64,000 nt of DNA from Ctena decussata (Eukaryota; Mollusca; Bivalvia; Lucinida; Lucinidae): NCBI GenBank assembly GCA_963989385.1, contig OZ022503.1:90468638-90532637 (forward strand), given 5' to 3'. Both the position numbers and the translations under genes were made by a program. The notes below the pieces were generated by a model. It was not told where the DNA came from. It saw only the letters and a list, made by a program, of their open reading frames with translations, and did no database searches. This document shows positions 11,021-20,931 of the stretch, in pieces (position 1 is the first letter of the stretch; each line of letters opens with the position of its first letter).

Positions 11021-11174
11021 TAGCTTGCCTGTATGAATGTACAGGAAGAGATATTGCACTAACCACGGCGGTAGCAGCTATAATAGCAAAATGTTTAAGT
11101 TTTACGTTAAAGTTGTTTATGTGATGGGCAAGGCGCTGTCAGGTGAGCTATCCTCTAACGTGGACAGGTCTTAT
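11021..11174 (+). repeat. Dispersed repeat family 'AGCTCGCCTG', copy 2
   Basis: TAGCTTGCCTG start, AGCAAAATGTTTAAGTTTT middle and GTGATGGGCAAGGCGCTGTC end, as in the copy at 5286. Confidence 0.6.
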
Positions 11175-11800
11175 TATTCTGTGGTAACCCAAAGGCCTTG
11201 AAACAGATGAACAGATGTTTAGCCAACATGAAGACCTGTATTGTCTGAAAGAACGTTAAATAATGAATTGTTTTATTTGTGCCATTTCATACATATTGAA
11301 CATAATCAAAAACACTTTCATTGTTGTTATTATGCCTAAACACCTCAAAAACTCATTATTAAGTCATTTATGTACAGCACAGATATAATTGTTTACATAC
11401 CAGCATTTAATGTAAGTGTCAAGTTATTAAGATTTTTATTATTCGAAATCCTGAAGTTTTGCTTATACATGTATATAAGTACATGATTTATAAGCTCCAG
11501 GGCCCAGTTGTTCAAAACTAACAAGGCCGTTAGTTAATGAGGCTTTAAAGTTTCATACATATTATATGCAAAAATTCTACTATTTTTTGCTGAGAAAATG
11601 TGAGGAACTTTTGCGATCCCCATATTTTTTTTCAGGAAAAAATAGTAGACTTCTTGATTTTGTTCATACTAGAAAACTTAAGGAATCACTGACTAAGGAC
11701 TTTGTTTAGCTTACGATGCTGTAGCTTACGATGCTTTGAACAACAGGACCCAGTACATGAACAGTGTAGAGACTGTGATAGGTTCAGAAATGGATGTGCT

Positions 11801-11970
11801 TTAGCTTGCCTGTATGAAAGTACAGAAGATTTTGTTGTCACTGCAGCATCAGGGTCAGTGTCCGTGTCCCCATCAGCATTGGCATCTGAATTTGATGTTT
11901 TAATGAAAGTTTTTTATGTGATGGTAAAGGCACTATCAATTAAGCTATCCTGTATGCGGACAGGTCTTGT
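11801..11970 (+). repeat. Dispersed repeat family 'AGCTCGCCTG', copy 3
   Basis: TTAGCTTGCCTGTATGAAAG start and CTATCCTGTATGCGGACAGG end; the interior has diverged. The open frame across it (11702-12058) is not supported as a gene. Confidence 0.55.
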
Positions 11971-12306
11971 TGAAGATAAGTATGAAACAGTTTCTGTAAA
12001 TACTCCATGGAAATATATCAGAACCCTCATTGAGAACTGCCTGATTAAGGGCTTCTAATGAGATTGGGACAGCTTTAATGAGGAGTTGCAACATATGTTA
12101 TATCTGAGAAGTAAAAAAACCCAGGATTATCACAATATTAATCTTCAGTTTTGTCTGTTAAAACAGAAAGGTATGAAAGCTGAGCCATTGTAAAAGGAAC
12201 CATGTGACATGCACAGTGTAAAAACAGATCATTATTGGTTTAACTTTTCATTAGAATGTAACAGACCTCTAATAGTTGTAATGTATAATTTTCTGTGGTG
12301 TGTGAA

Positions 12307-12640
12307 CACAGGGTATAATCGATTCCGCCAATTTTTCGCTTCCTGCAGAGACTGTACATCATATTTGGCTTCCACTGAGACTGTCCGCCAACTCTTGCTT
12401 CCTGCAGAGACAACTGTCCTGGAAAACTGGCTTGCTGCTGAGACTGTCCGCGTGACTCTGCTTCCTGCCGAGGCTCTCGGCAGGAAGCAGAATCACGCGG
12501 ACAGTCTCTGCAGGAAGCCATTTATCACGTACAGAAGTCTGGGAAGGAAGCAAGAGATCATGGACAGTCTTGGTGGAAGCCAAATATGATGTACAGTCTC
12601 TGCAGGAAGGGAAAATTGGCGGAATCGATTATACCCTGTG
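12307..12640. mobile_element. 334-bp foldback element with 29-bp perfect terminal inverted repeats
   Basis: Left end starts CACAGGGTATAATCGATTCC and continues CGCCAATTT; the right end is its exact complement, ending ...CGATTATACCCTGTG. The interior is an imperfect palindrome centred near 12480 (GCCGAGG-CTCTCGGC region), built from repeats of GCTTCCTGCAGAGACTGTCC in one arm and the complement in the other. Both strands therefore yield similar short frames, which are shadows. CACAG ends would suit the CMC (EnSpm/Chapaev) group, but I could not find a clean target-site duplication. Confidence 0.8.
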
Positions 12641-12688
12641 ATGAATACACCACCATGTTTTTCTGCCAGAATAAGGCAGAACATGTTT

Positions 12689-12832
12689 AGCTTGCCTGTA
12701 CAAAAATACAGAGAGCTATAATTGTTGTCAGCCTCAACATCGGTGCCGGCGTGGGCATCACATTTATGACAAAGTTTTTTATGTGATGGGCAAGGCGCTC
12801 TTAGGCGAGCTATCCTGTATGCGGACAGGTCA
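12689..12832 (+). repeat. Dispersed repeat family 'AGCTCGCCTG', copy 4
   Basis: TAGCTTGCCTGTACAAAAAT start, GTGATGGGCAAGGCGCTC near the end, then AGGCGAGCTATCCTGTATGC. It lies 48 bases from the foldback element. Confidence 0.6.
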
Positions 12833-13189
12833 TGTTTGTTACTTCCTGTTCGCTTCCCATGATGACAGAACTCTTCCAAGTTGGAATCATCTGATAAAGA
12901 ATTGAATTTGCTCTTCCTTTAATAGTTTCTTGTGTAGAAAGGAGGGCAAAATGAAACTGGCAGAGTTGCCTACCATGAAAGTGAGCTCATTCAGTATCAA
13001 CTGATAGCAAAATGGGGTCTGCTCAAATGCACTCCTTTAAAAGAGTAGACCTGTTTTGTTTTGGAAGTGCTTTGTTGTCCTGAGAGAAAACCAAGATATC
13101 TCAAAAAGTTTTCCCCCCTTTGTAATAATGGTGTAAATATATGGTGGTGCACCCAGACACACATTAAAATATCTGTAAATTACTGATGG

Positions 13190-13420
13190 GAATTACAAGT
13201 TCTACCATGAAAATTTAAAAATTGGGACACCTGTAATAATTACCCTAATTGTCTTAAAGATGGAACAGTTTGGGTTTTCAGTGCTGTGGTGTGTCTAGCT
13301 AATGCAGATTGAATTGAAAACAGTGTAGACCTTGATCAGGCTGGTCTTGATTTGATCCTGATGTGCACTGTTTGCTAAGACTTACCTGCCCCAATATTTA
13401 GAATTTTTACAGTATTTGCA
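13190..13420 (+). repeat. Dispersed repeat family 'GGGACACC...CACTGTTTGCT', copy 1
   Basis: Starts AAATTGGGACACCTGTAATA, contains GTGTAGACC...GATCAGGCT and GCACTGTTTGCT, and ends CAATATTTAGAATTTTTACA. Related copies lie at 15367-15542, 43315-43510 and split around the MITE at 52198. Confidence 0.6.
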
Positions 13421-13756
13421 TATGTGGGGGGGGGGGGGGCACCTTGTGGTATAACTCTTATACCTTTCACAGAATTCCTGATTTACCAGTTTTGCTTCCA
13501 AAATTGCTTCCAACAATGCAATATGTAATTCGTGATATTGGGTTTGAGATTTAAGCTGTTTGTTTTAATTTTGTTTCTTGTATTGTAATATACCTCTTTG
13601 TGTTACATGTCCTCAATGCTTTTTAATGCCAGAATGTTGTCATTTGTTTTCCTTGGATATTAGAAAATTAATTATCAGGTTTGAAATTTGTTTTATATCT
13701 TGTAGCAAATTATTGATTACACTGTGAATATTGCATACCTGCAGGGCTTTTGTTGA

Positions 13757-13995
13757 CCGTGAGTTTAATTTTCAGGGGAAGCAACTCTGTCATTTTTATT
13801 GTTCCTGTTCAAAATCTGAAGATAAATAATCTGCTCCCAGGGGACCAATTTTTTCCCAACAAGGGTAGATCTATAATAGAAAGCCTTCTCATTAAAGTTA
13901 GCAAAGGCCAAAGAAAAAGGTCACAGAAGTCACAAAAGGTTTTCTGCTTTGAAAAAATGGCAGGAAAAATATTAAGATGTACCCATGTAGTATAA
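13757..13995 (+). repeat. Dispersed repeat family 'TTTGCTCC' copy
   Basis: TTTTCAGGGGAAGCAACTCT start, ATAATCTGCTCCCAGGGG core, and GAAAAAATGGCAGGAAAAAT end. The open frame at 13750-13995 is simply this repeat. Confidence 0.6.
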
Positions 13996-15366
13996 TATTT
14001 CCCCTTTGGGTAGTTAACATGCTAAGGAAATTTATCTTTATTATTTATATACTAGAAACCATTAAAAACGCAACTTTTTACTTGTCATATATTGAGATTA
14101 AAAGCAATGCCAAAAGGCTGTAAAATAGTTCGTGCAATTTGCCTTTCGTCCGGCATGGTTTGAGCAACAGTTTAGCTCAGTCGATTTGTCAGAGAATAAA
14201 TTGTGAGAAAAAATGTTAAAAGCGACCAATTTTAATTTCAGGTATTCAGGAAATTAAGATTCAGACTAATTTCTTATTGAAAAAATCTTTAGTATGATGC
14301 CTGAAATTGAAAAACAACGCAAAAACTAAAATTATACTGTGGGTGTCGTTTTAAAGATTTTGACATTAAACCAATTTTTTGTAAAATTTTCACACATTTT
14401 GAGAATCTTGTAAAATTTCATCTGAGGCCCGAACAGTAGGCTTTTCAGAAAAAGACACATGAAATCTTGCCAAAGTCTTTGCATTGGTATCAGTATTTGA
14501 AAAAAAAAAAACACTCCCTTTGCGAGCATTTCCAGTTTGAAGGCGCAAATTTTCGTCGGCATTTACGCAAGGGGTAGTCCTGGAATTTTAAAGAAAACAA
14601 CATGCGTGCAGAGACTTTTAATCGTTATTGAAAACATGGAGAAATTTAGCCAAAACGAGTCGGTGTACACGTAACATGGAAGCATTCATTAAATCGTCAG
14701 TTTCACTTTAGCCTCAATAAAAGTCGGAGTTACGTCCCTTTATATACAAAAGCAGTCCTCATTCATTGAGCAGTTGTCAGTATTCCGACAATACTGCTGT
14801 TAAAAACTAGTATGATTAACACCCTTGATTTCCTTGATAAAGAAGCGTTTCTGTCATAAACCCCTACGTGGGCCCAAATCAGAAAGTTGCATATTGTACT
14901 GGCTTCAAGTATACTTGTATTGTTTAGTATATCCTTCATTATTTTGTCATGTTTTATGCAAATTTATGTTATAATATATGTTATATTGTGATACGTGTAG
15001 TTTTAACTCTTTAAACTCACTATATTAGATTATTTTATTTATCCCATTTACAATAATTTTTTCAGTTTTGCTGGCAAAACTTTTTTTCTTTTTGTATGCC
15101 AATGATTTTTATATATCTGTTATTCCAGTTTCTGCTGATAGTGTTTGTGAATTACATTTAATAGCAAATGAATTTTGGGCATTTACACAAAGTATGGTGC
15201 ATAGCTGGCAGGAGCATACGTGACAATGTCTACTAGCTAGGCAACTGGCATTTTCCCAGAAATGTGTATACATATAATATAGACTTTAAAAACAATGTTT
15301 ACGTAGAAAATTGGACATGATTAGAATAAATAAATAAATAAATAAATGAACCATAAAAATTATAAA
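13996..15366. other. Intergenic, nothing recognised
   Basis: AT-rich; a short (AAAT)n run lies at 15327-15346. Short frames at 14332-14562 show no domain and no splice context. No repeat of the other families was found. Confidence 0.5.
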
Positions 15367-15542
15367 GATTGGGACACATAAAATAGTTACAGTTATTGTC
15401 CTGAAATGGAGGACAGTTTGGTGTAACAGTGCAGTAATAAGTCCAGAATATGCAGATGAAAGGCAAACAGGAGGAGCAGTCTGATCTGGATCTGCACTGT
15501 TTGCTCAGCCCTATCCGTTCAAATATTTAAAGTTATTACGGT
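15367..15542 (+). repeat. Dispersed repeat family 'GGGACACC...CACTGTTTGCT', copy 2
   Basis: GATTGGGACACATAAAATAG start, AGCAGTCTGATCTGG and CTGCACTGTTTGCTCAGCCC inside, and ATATTTAAAGTTATTACGG end. Confidence 0.6.
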
Positions 15543-15649
15543 ATATTTAAGCATCATGATGAATATCTGAAGTATCAAAGTATTGTCAAAACACTTATTT
15601 TCTGTTTTTCTATTTTTGGCATGTCATATATTGTCTTTGCAGTGTTTAG

Positions 15650-15890
15650 ATAAGAGGATGGTTGTTTTGGGTTTAATGGCCCTTTGAGACAGTATTTCTG
15701 TCTATATCGGGCAGTCTTCCAAAGAGAGGGAGAAAGAAGAGAGAAATGATAGAGGAGAGAATAAATGTTCATACAACCCCCAACAGCACCCACTGCAAGC
15801 ACAATAGACCCTTTCCTTACTATTATCCAAACCAGCAGGACGCCTCGGCACTGGAAGTTATACCCCACACCATTGCACTACTCAACCACC
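15650..15890 (-). mobile_element. SINE-like element (minus strand)
   Basis: On the minus strand the tail reads CCGATATAGACAGAAATACTG, then CTCAAAGGGCCATTAAACCC, which matches the copy at 42838-43075 over its whole length and a plus-strand tail at 59550. The far end has a decayed tRNA-like stretch (GGTGTGGGGTATAAC...GCCGAGG). The open frames on both strands here are shadows. Confidence 0.55.
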
Positions 15891-16992
15891 TCCTAGATAA
15901 GAAGAGTACAAGTGATGATTTTATGATACCATATTTATTCAGTTATAAGATGGGATTTTTCCTTTTTGAAGCCATCCCAGTGATCTAGCTCTGTCTATGT
16001 AAGATGGATTTAGATCTTTGGGATTGTTTTGGAAGAGAAAAAAAAACATTATACAGCCAAATTACAAGAGACTGATTTACGTATTTGTGGTAATTTTGGA
16101 CAGCTTAACTCCTGTCATATAACCAAATAAATATGGCAGTTTGTGATTTTTCTCCAGTGTGATCCCTCAGAGTAACCACCACCACCTTAGTGAGGTGGTT
16201 CTGTTGAGTGGTCATCAGTCAGAAAACAAAAACAGTGCTCCAGACAATAAGGGGTAACAGGGATAATTCTGAGACAATTTTTCTTAATCAAACGCATGTT
16301 GTGATCCTTCATTACAAACATCTCAGCGAGATGGTTTTAATGAGGGCCAACAACATATGTTTTTATGGAGAAATATGTAAATTTTTTCCTAAAACCCTTC
16401 TTATCTGGAGCACTGAAAAACTATCCCAGAATTATTTGCAGAAAGAAACTTCCCCCATTATCTAAAGCCCTTCAGATGTTTATAGACACTGCAATAACAT
16501 CTTTGTTGATACCACATTTCACCATCAAAGTAAATTGGAGTATATTTCTGAGAGTGGGGGATCACGCGGTGTTTACATAAACTTGAGTAAAAATGGCAAT
16601 GCTGTGAACAAATCTTGGTTTATGTCAGTTTTGTTTTTCTAACCCAAATATTTTACACTCATAGAGCTATGCATCATTTTCCAGTCTACAACTTCCAACG
16701 GTTCTAACGACAGGTACCAGCTTGTCCCTATGATGCCTTGAACAACAAATGTGGGCTAGGAAACCCTGCTCTATGTTTTTCTACAATGTGTGACTACAGT
16801 ACATTACTTGTCCGCACCTTTTCCTCTGCAACTAGTTGGTACATGCTGTCCTAGCAACGTTTTGCACATGCAGCTGAAATTGTCACACTCAAGTTAGTTC
16901 AACTGTCAATTAGTTAAGGCACATGTGGCATGAAATTTTCAAAGTCTAGGTTGTCATCATTGCCTGTCTTCCCAGTGGGCACATTATGTCGA

Positions 16993-17056
16993 AATGACAT
17001 CATACTAACTTCGATGCGACGTCTTTACGTCGCATCGATGTCAGTACGATGTCATT
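16993..17056. repeat. CpG-rich hairpin
   Basis: ATGACATCATACT at the left pairs imperfectly with AGTACGATGTCAT at the right, and the inner CGATGCGACGT-CTTT-ACGTCGCATCG is a perfect 11-bp stem. It is flanked by direct GTCATTTCRACGTCAT-like motifs. Confidence 0.8.
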
Positions 17057-17497
17057 TCAACGTCATGGTAAGTGTCGCCATTACTGTATGTGGTGTAATG
17101 GAGATGACAAAGGTGATCCAAAAAATGGTTTCCAGACCCAGATTTACAATCAGGAATGTAGAATGGAAAGTGACGCATAAATCATTCAGTGTAAAATACA
17201 TGTACCAACAAAGAAATAATAGGCTGTTATACCTTGATTCAGTCATATTTGTCCGTGCAGCATATCAAACAATAAGCACAAGGTCTGCCCTGTTTTCTCC
17301 ACATGATACATGTATACTTTTTTCATATCTATTTATAGTATTGTATTTTTAAATAAAGTAATTTTATTAATTGCAATATATTGTTGTTTATTATTCCATT
17401 GCTATCAGACTTTCAAAATAGACTGAACTGATCACACTGTGAATCTTTGGCTCTGTGGTTGTAAATGTTGTAATGAATGCACCGCAGGCACTGCATA

Positions 17498-18512
17498 ATA
17501 CCCCGCCACTGCTAGGCATTGTAACTAGGTATATACCAGTTAAGTTTCGTTTAGATATTTCATATTGTAAAGGAACAGCAGGTCAAAAAGCATATTTCAG
17601 ATCTATCAAGGGCAGATAACTCATGAACTGGAACGGTCAGGGTGACAGTCCATAGTCACAATATGAAACCTTTGATGTTACACATATCTGTGAAGTTTCA
17701 TTCAGATATTCCATATAGTATAGGAGCTAAAGGTCAAAAGCATCTTTCAGATCTATCAAGGGCAGATAACTCATGAACTGGAAAGGTCAGGGTGACAGTC
17801 CATAGTCACAATATGAAACCTTTGATGTTACACATATCTGTGAAGTTTCATTCAGATATTCCATATAGTATAGGAACTACAGGTCAAAAACCATTTTTCA
17901 GATCTGATAACTCATGAACTGAAAAGGTCAGAGTGACAGTCCTTAATCACGATATGTAACATTTGATGTTAAACATATCTGTAAAGTTTGATGCAGATAT
18001 TCCATATAGAAAAGGAACCAGATCTATCACAGGCAGATAACTAATGAACTGGAAAGGTCACTCTTGATGGTCTTTAGTCGCAATATGTAACCTTTGCTGT
18101 TAAACATATCTATGAAGTTTCATTCAGATATTCGATTTAGTAAAGGAACTACAGGTAAAAAAACATTTTTCAGATCTATCAAGGGCAGATAACTCAAGAA
18201 CTGGACAGGAAAGATTGACGGTCCTTAGTCACAATATGTAACCTTTGATGTTAAACATATTTGTGAAAATCCATTCAGGTATCATAAACAGTAAAGGAAT
18301 AACAGGCCAGAAAACATTTTTCCAATATGAACAAGGGCAGTAGCTCTGATAAAAATGGACAGATTTTGCCCATTAACAATCCCATACCACTCATCCCTGA
18401 TAACAATATGTATACAAAATTTGAAGAAATGCTCAAGTTATAGATCAGAAATGGTGAGCATAACACCGGAAGGTATATCATAATTCCCCACCACAATTGT
18501 CTGGAGGGGTAA
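17498..18512. mobile_element. Pearl-like element with ~146-bp tandem core
   Basis: Left end ATACCCCGCCAC at 17498 and right end TTCCCCACCACAATTGTCTG then GAGGGGTA form the same end and subterminal-hairpin pattern seen at 46848-49939. Between them lie about five to six units of 140-150 bp with GGTCAAAAAGCAT, CAAGGGCAGATAACTCATGA, CACAATATGAAACCTTTGAT and CATATCTGTGAAGTTTCATT. There is no clear ACGG tract and no coding content. Confidence 0.6.
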
Positions 18513-18727
18513 AAAAAATTCAGCACACAAGTCGAAACAACATTGCCTCATCTTTGCTTCAGCAGTATGATGTTGAATCGACATTGGTTCAGTTTTGTTT
18601 TAGTGTTTCGCACTTGCAGGGTAAGACATATAAGAAGTTCAAATTAACAGTTAACTTTTATTACAATAATTATTATGGATACAGGTTACATGTGTTGTCT
18701 CAAACTTCAAACAGTGCATTAAACAAT

Positions 18728-18845
18728 TGAGCCACATGATGTGATTTCGATCAATGTGGCACTGATGACAAGCAAAAGTTCTGATCAGACTGCACATAAG
18801 TGCAGTCAGATCAGAGCCTTCATTTGTCACATGAGCCATCTATGG
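18728..18845. repeat. Decayed foldback repeat
   Basis: TTGAGCCACATGATGTG on the left and CACATGAGCCATCTATGG on the right flank a core hairpin CTGATCAGACTGCAC-ATAA-GTGCAGTCAGATCAG. It resembles the GAGCCGCGACACG foldbacks in its GATCAGACTG core but the ends differ. Confidence 0.55.
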
Positions 18846-19504
18846 AACCGGCTCAAGCCATACAGCCAAGTGTGAGGTCTATATAGACTCTGTGTAAAAA
18901 TGAATCACATGACAAAACAGTCACATTGTTGGAGGTCACATGATGTGGCTCAAATAACATATTGGCATTTCCTGAAAAGGTACAACAAGGCATGTGAAAA
19001 CAGAGAAGACATCAGCCTATGGATAAACACAGTCTGATAAGCGGTTCCCTTTTCGGGTATGCAGCCTAAATCTACCAAGGCTGATGAGTCTGCTCAGATG
19101 ATTCAGAGACTGATTTGAGTAATTACATTATGCACATGGCTTAGGATCCATTTTTCAAACAATGCCAGTCAAATAAATAAATTTGGTCCATTAACTGCAT
19201 GTTTGTATACTATTTATGTAATGAATCATGACACTCATGATAATATAAAAGAAAAAAGCCTTAAACAAAAAAATTATGGGACAAGTTAAGCAATTTTAAT
19301 TTTTTCCCCTTGATTTTTCTGGATTTTTTCTTTCTGAAGTTCTGCCGTAAAGGGTCATATTTTCAGCAGCATTAGAGTTATAGGTGGCTTTATTGCATAC
19401 TCGGCATACATGTACGAAAGCAATGGACATACGTGAAAAGTAAACAAAACATTAACAAACAGAAACTTAACAAGAACTGGAAACTTGCATACACAGATTC
19501 AAAT
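18846..19504. other. Intergenic, nothing recognised
   Basis: No paired splice sites around an open frame and no match to the repeat families of this window, apart from a stray ACATGATGTGGCTC near 18940. Confidence 0.45.
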
Positions 19505-19710
19505 GAAATTTGTCCTGAGAAGACACTGTCAGGAGGGGAAACTCTGTCGTTGTCATCTGCCTCCTCCTTCTGGGGATCAACTCTAGAATTGTTCCAAATA
19601 GAGAAAATTCTTTCCTTTACGATTAGACACTGTTTTGGAAGGGCTTAATCTCCCAGAGAAGCACACAAGAACTCAACAAACGTGTCTCCACTTGAAAAAC
19701 TGGTGGAAAA
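19505..19710 (+). repeat. Dispersed repeat family 'TTTGCTCC' copy
   Basis: CACTGTCAGGAGGGGAAACTCT start, GGGATCAACTCTAGAATTG and AATTCTTTCCTTTACGATTA in the middle, and CCACTTGAAAAACTGGTGG end. Diverged. Confidence 0.5.
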
Positions 19711-19730
19711 TATTCTAATGACATCAAAAT

Positions 19731-19971
19731 TGAGCCGCGACACGACAATTACAACAAAGTTGAATGTGCGCCCAGCGGGGACTGATACCAGCCTGAGCAT
19801 CCACCCAGACTGATCAGAGTCTTTGCTGTGCACTGAAAGGGTAACTTAGTGTCAATGCTACCTCCATGCCGACATGGAAGACTCTGATCAAGACTGGATA
19901 GATGTCTAGGCTGATCTGAGTCTTCGCTGGGCGCAAGTGCCACTTTGTTGGTTTTGTTGTGTCACGGCTCA
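19731..19971. mobile_element. Foldback MITE 'GAGCCGCGACACG', copy 1
   Basis: Inverted ends TGAGCCGCGACACGAC and GTTGTGTCACGGCTCA enclose a palindromic body with GATCAGAGTC and ATGCCGACATGG. Five more copies lie at 22687, 24233, 30094, 39332 and 61234. No coding capacity. Confidence 0.8.
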
Positions 19972-20836
19972 AATTCTCAAAGGAATTCACTTATCTGGAA
20001 GACAAAGTCTACCATTAAAGTTGTGTCCCTCGTAAAAATGATGGCAAAGCCATAAAGGAGTATCCATCTTTGGTCATGGATTTGTTAACATTATCTTTTT
20101 ACCTACATTGTAGTAGCAGCAGTGGAACAAATCCTTCAAAACGTGACCCTCTAAAATTTATTTACATTACCTTATTACATGTAGCTATTTCATGAGTTTA
20201 CATGTATATCTGTGGTAGAAATATACGAATTCATGCACATAAAAATGATTATTGCAAGTCGACCAATTCAAATATGTTTACTCCATATACAAACAATCAT
20301 ATGCTATATATTCATTATGTTGCTGGGGAATCCATGATGAAATGATGCAGCTGTCAGTAGGCATAAGTGTACTACATATGTGCACACACCAAGCTGGTCA
20401 GCCGTTCACAGAATACACAGCACTGAAATAATGCCGCTTCAACGATGATGCAACTTTATAGTGGACACACAAACTGCTAGAATGCAAGGTATAACTATTT
20501 GTTGGCATTGTGTTCCTGTTTGAAGTGAAGCTTTTTAATCATACAAAGAATGAAAATTTGTACACACGCAGGTCCCGTAGACTTTAGAAATTCAGGCATT
20601 ATTTATAAATATGAGCTTAAAAAGGCTGCCACGTACCAGACGAATACTGCACTGTCAAACTGTAGAGAATGGGCTGTCCCGTACTAGTACCGTATGTAAC
20701 GAGAACAGTGCACAGTTATATTGTAGAGAACGGACTGTCCCGTACCATTAATGTATGTAACAAGAATAAAGCACATTTAGATTTTAGAGAAATCAACATA
20801 TTGCGCAAGGAGATGGTGGTGGTATATGTGACCCGT
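19972..20836. other. Intergenic 3' flank between the two host genes
   Basis: Downstream flank of the minus-strand gene. The sequence GAGAACGGACTGTCCCGTACC and a near-copy 55 bases away (20665-20745) form a short local duplication. A possible minus-strand ATTAAA poly(A) signal lies at 20534-20539, about 300 bases past the stop. Nothing else was recognised. Confidence 0.45.
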
Positions 20837-20931
20837 TCATCTTGATGTTCCTTGTATTTTTCTAAGAGAAATGGCCACTGATGTCGCGTGTGAATATCTG
20901 CCCAGGACGGCGTGGATTCTTTTGGTGTACT
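20837..20931 (-). CDS. DUF1330-like gene, last exon
   Basis: Acceptor TTTTTCCAG; AG joins the G of the previous exon to give Glu, then YTKRIHAVLGRYSHATSVAI... and TGA at 20839-20837. This is the last helix and strand of the second domain. The longer open frame in another register over this spot (to 21030) is a shadow, since only this frame joins the upstream exon. Confidence 0.8.

Noticed and set aside
12209..12879. Opposing frames of 74-128 codons rich in LLPAET / RKQ repeats
   Set aside because: They are the two strands of a palindromic element with internal repeats, and both directions look alike.
16930..17352. 140-codon plus-strand frame
   Set aside because: It runs through a CpG-rich hairpin and AT-rich DNA with no recognisable domain; codon content is not gene-like.
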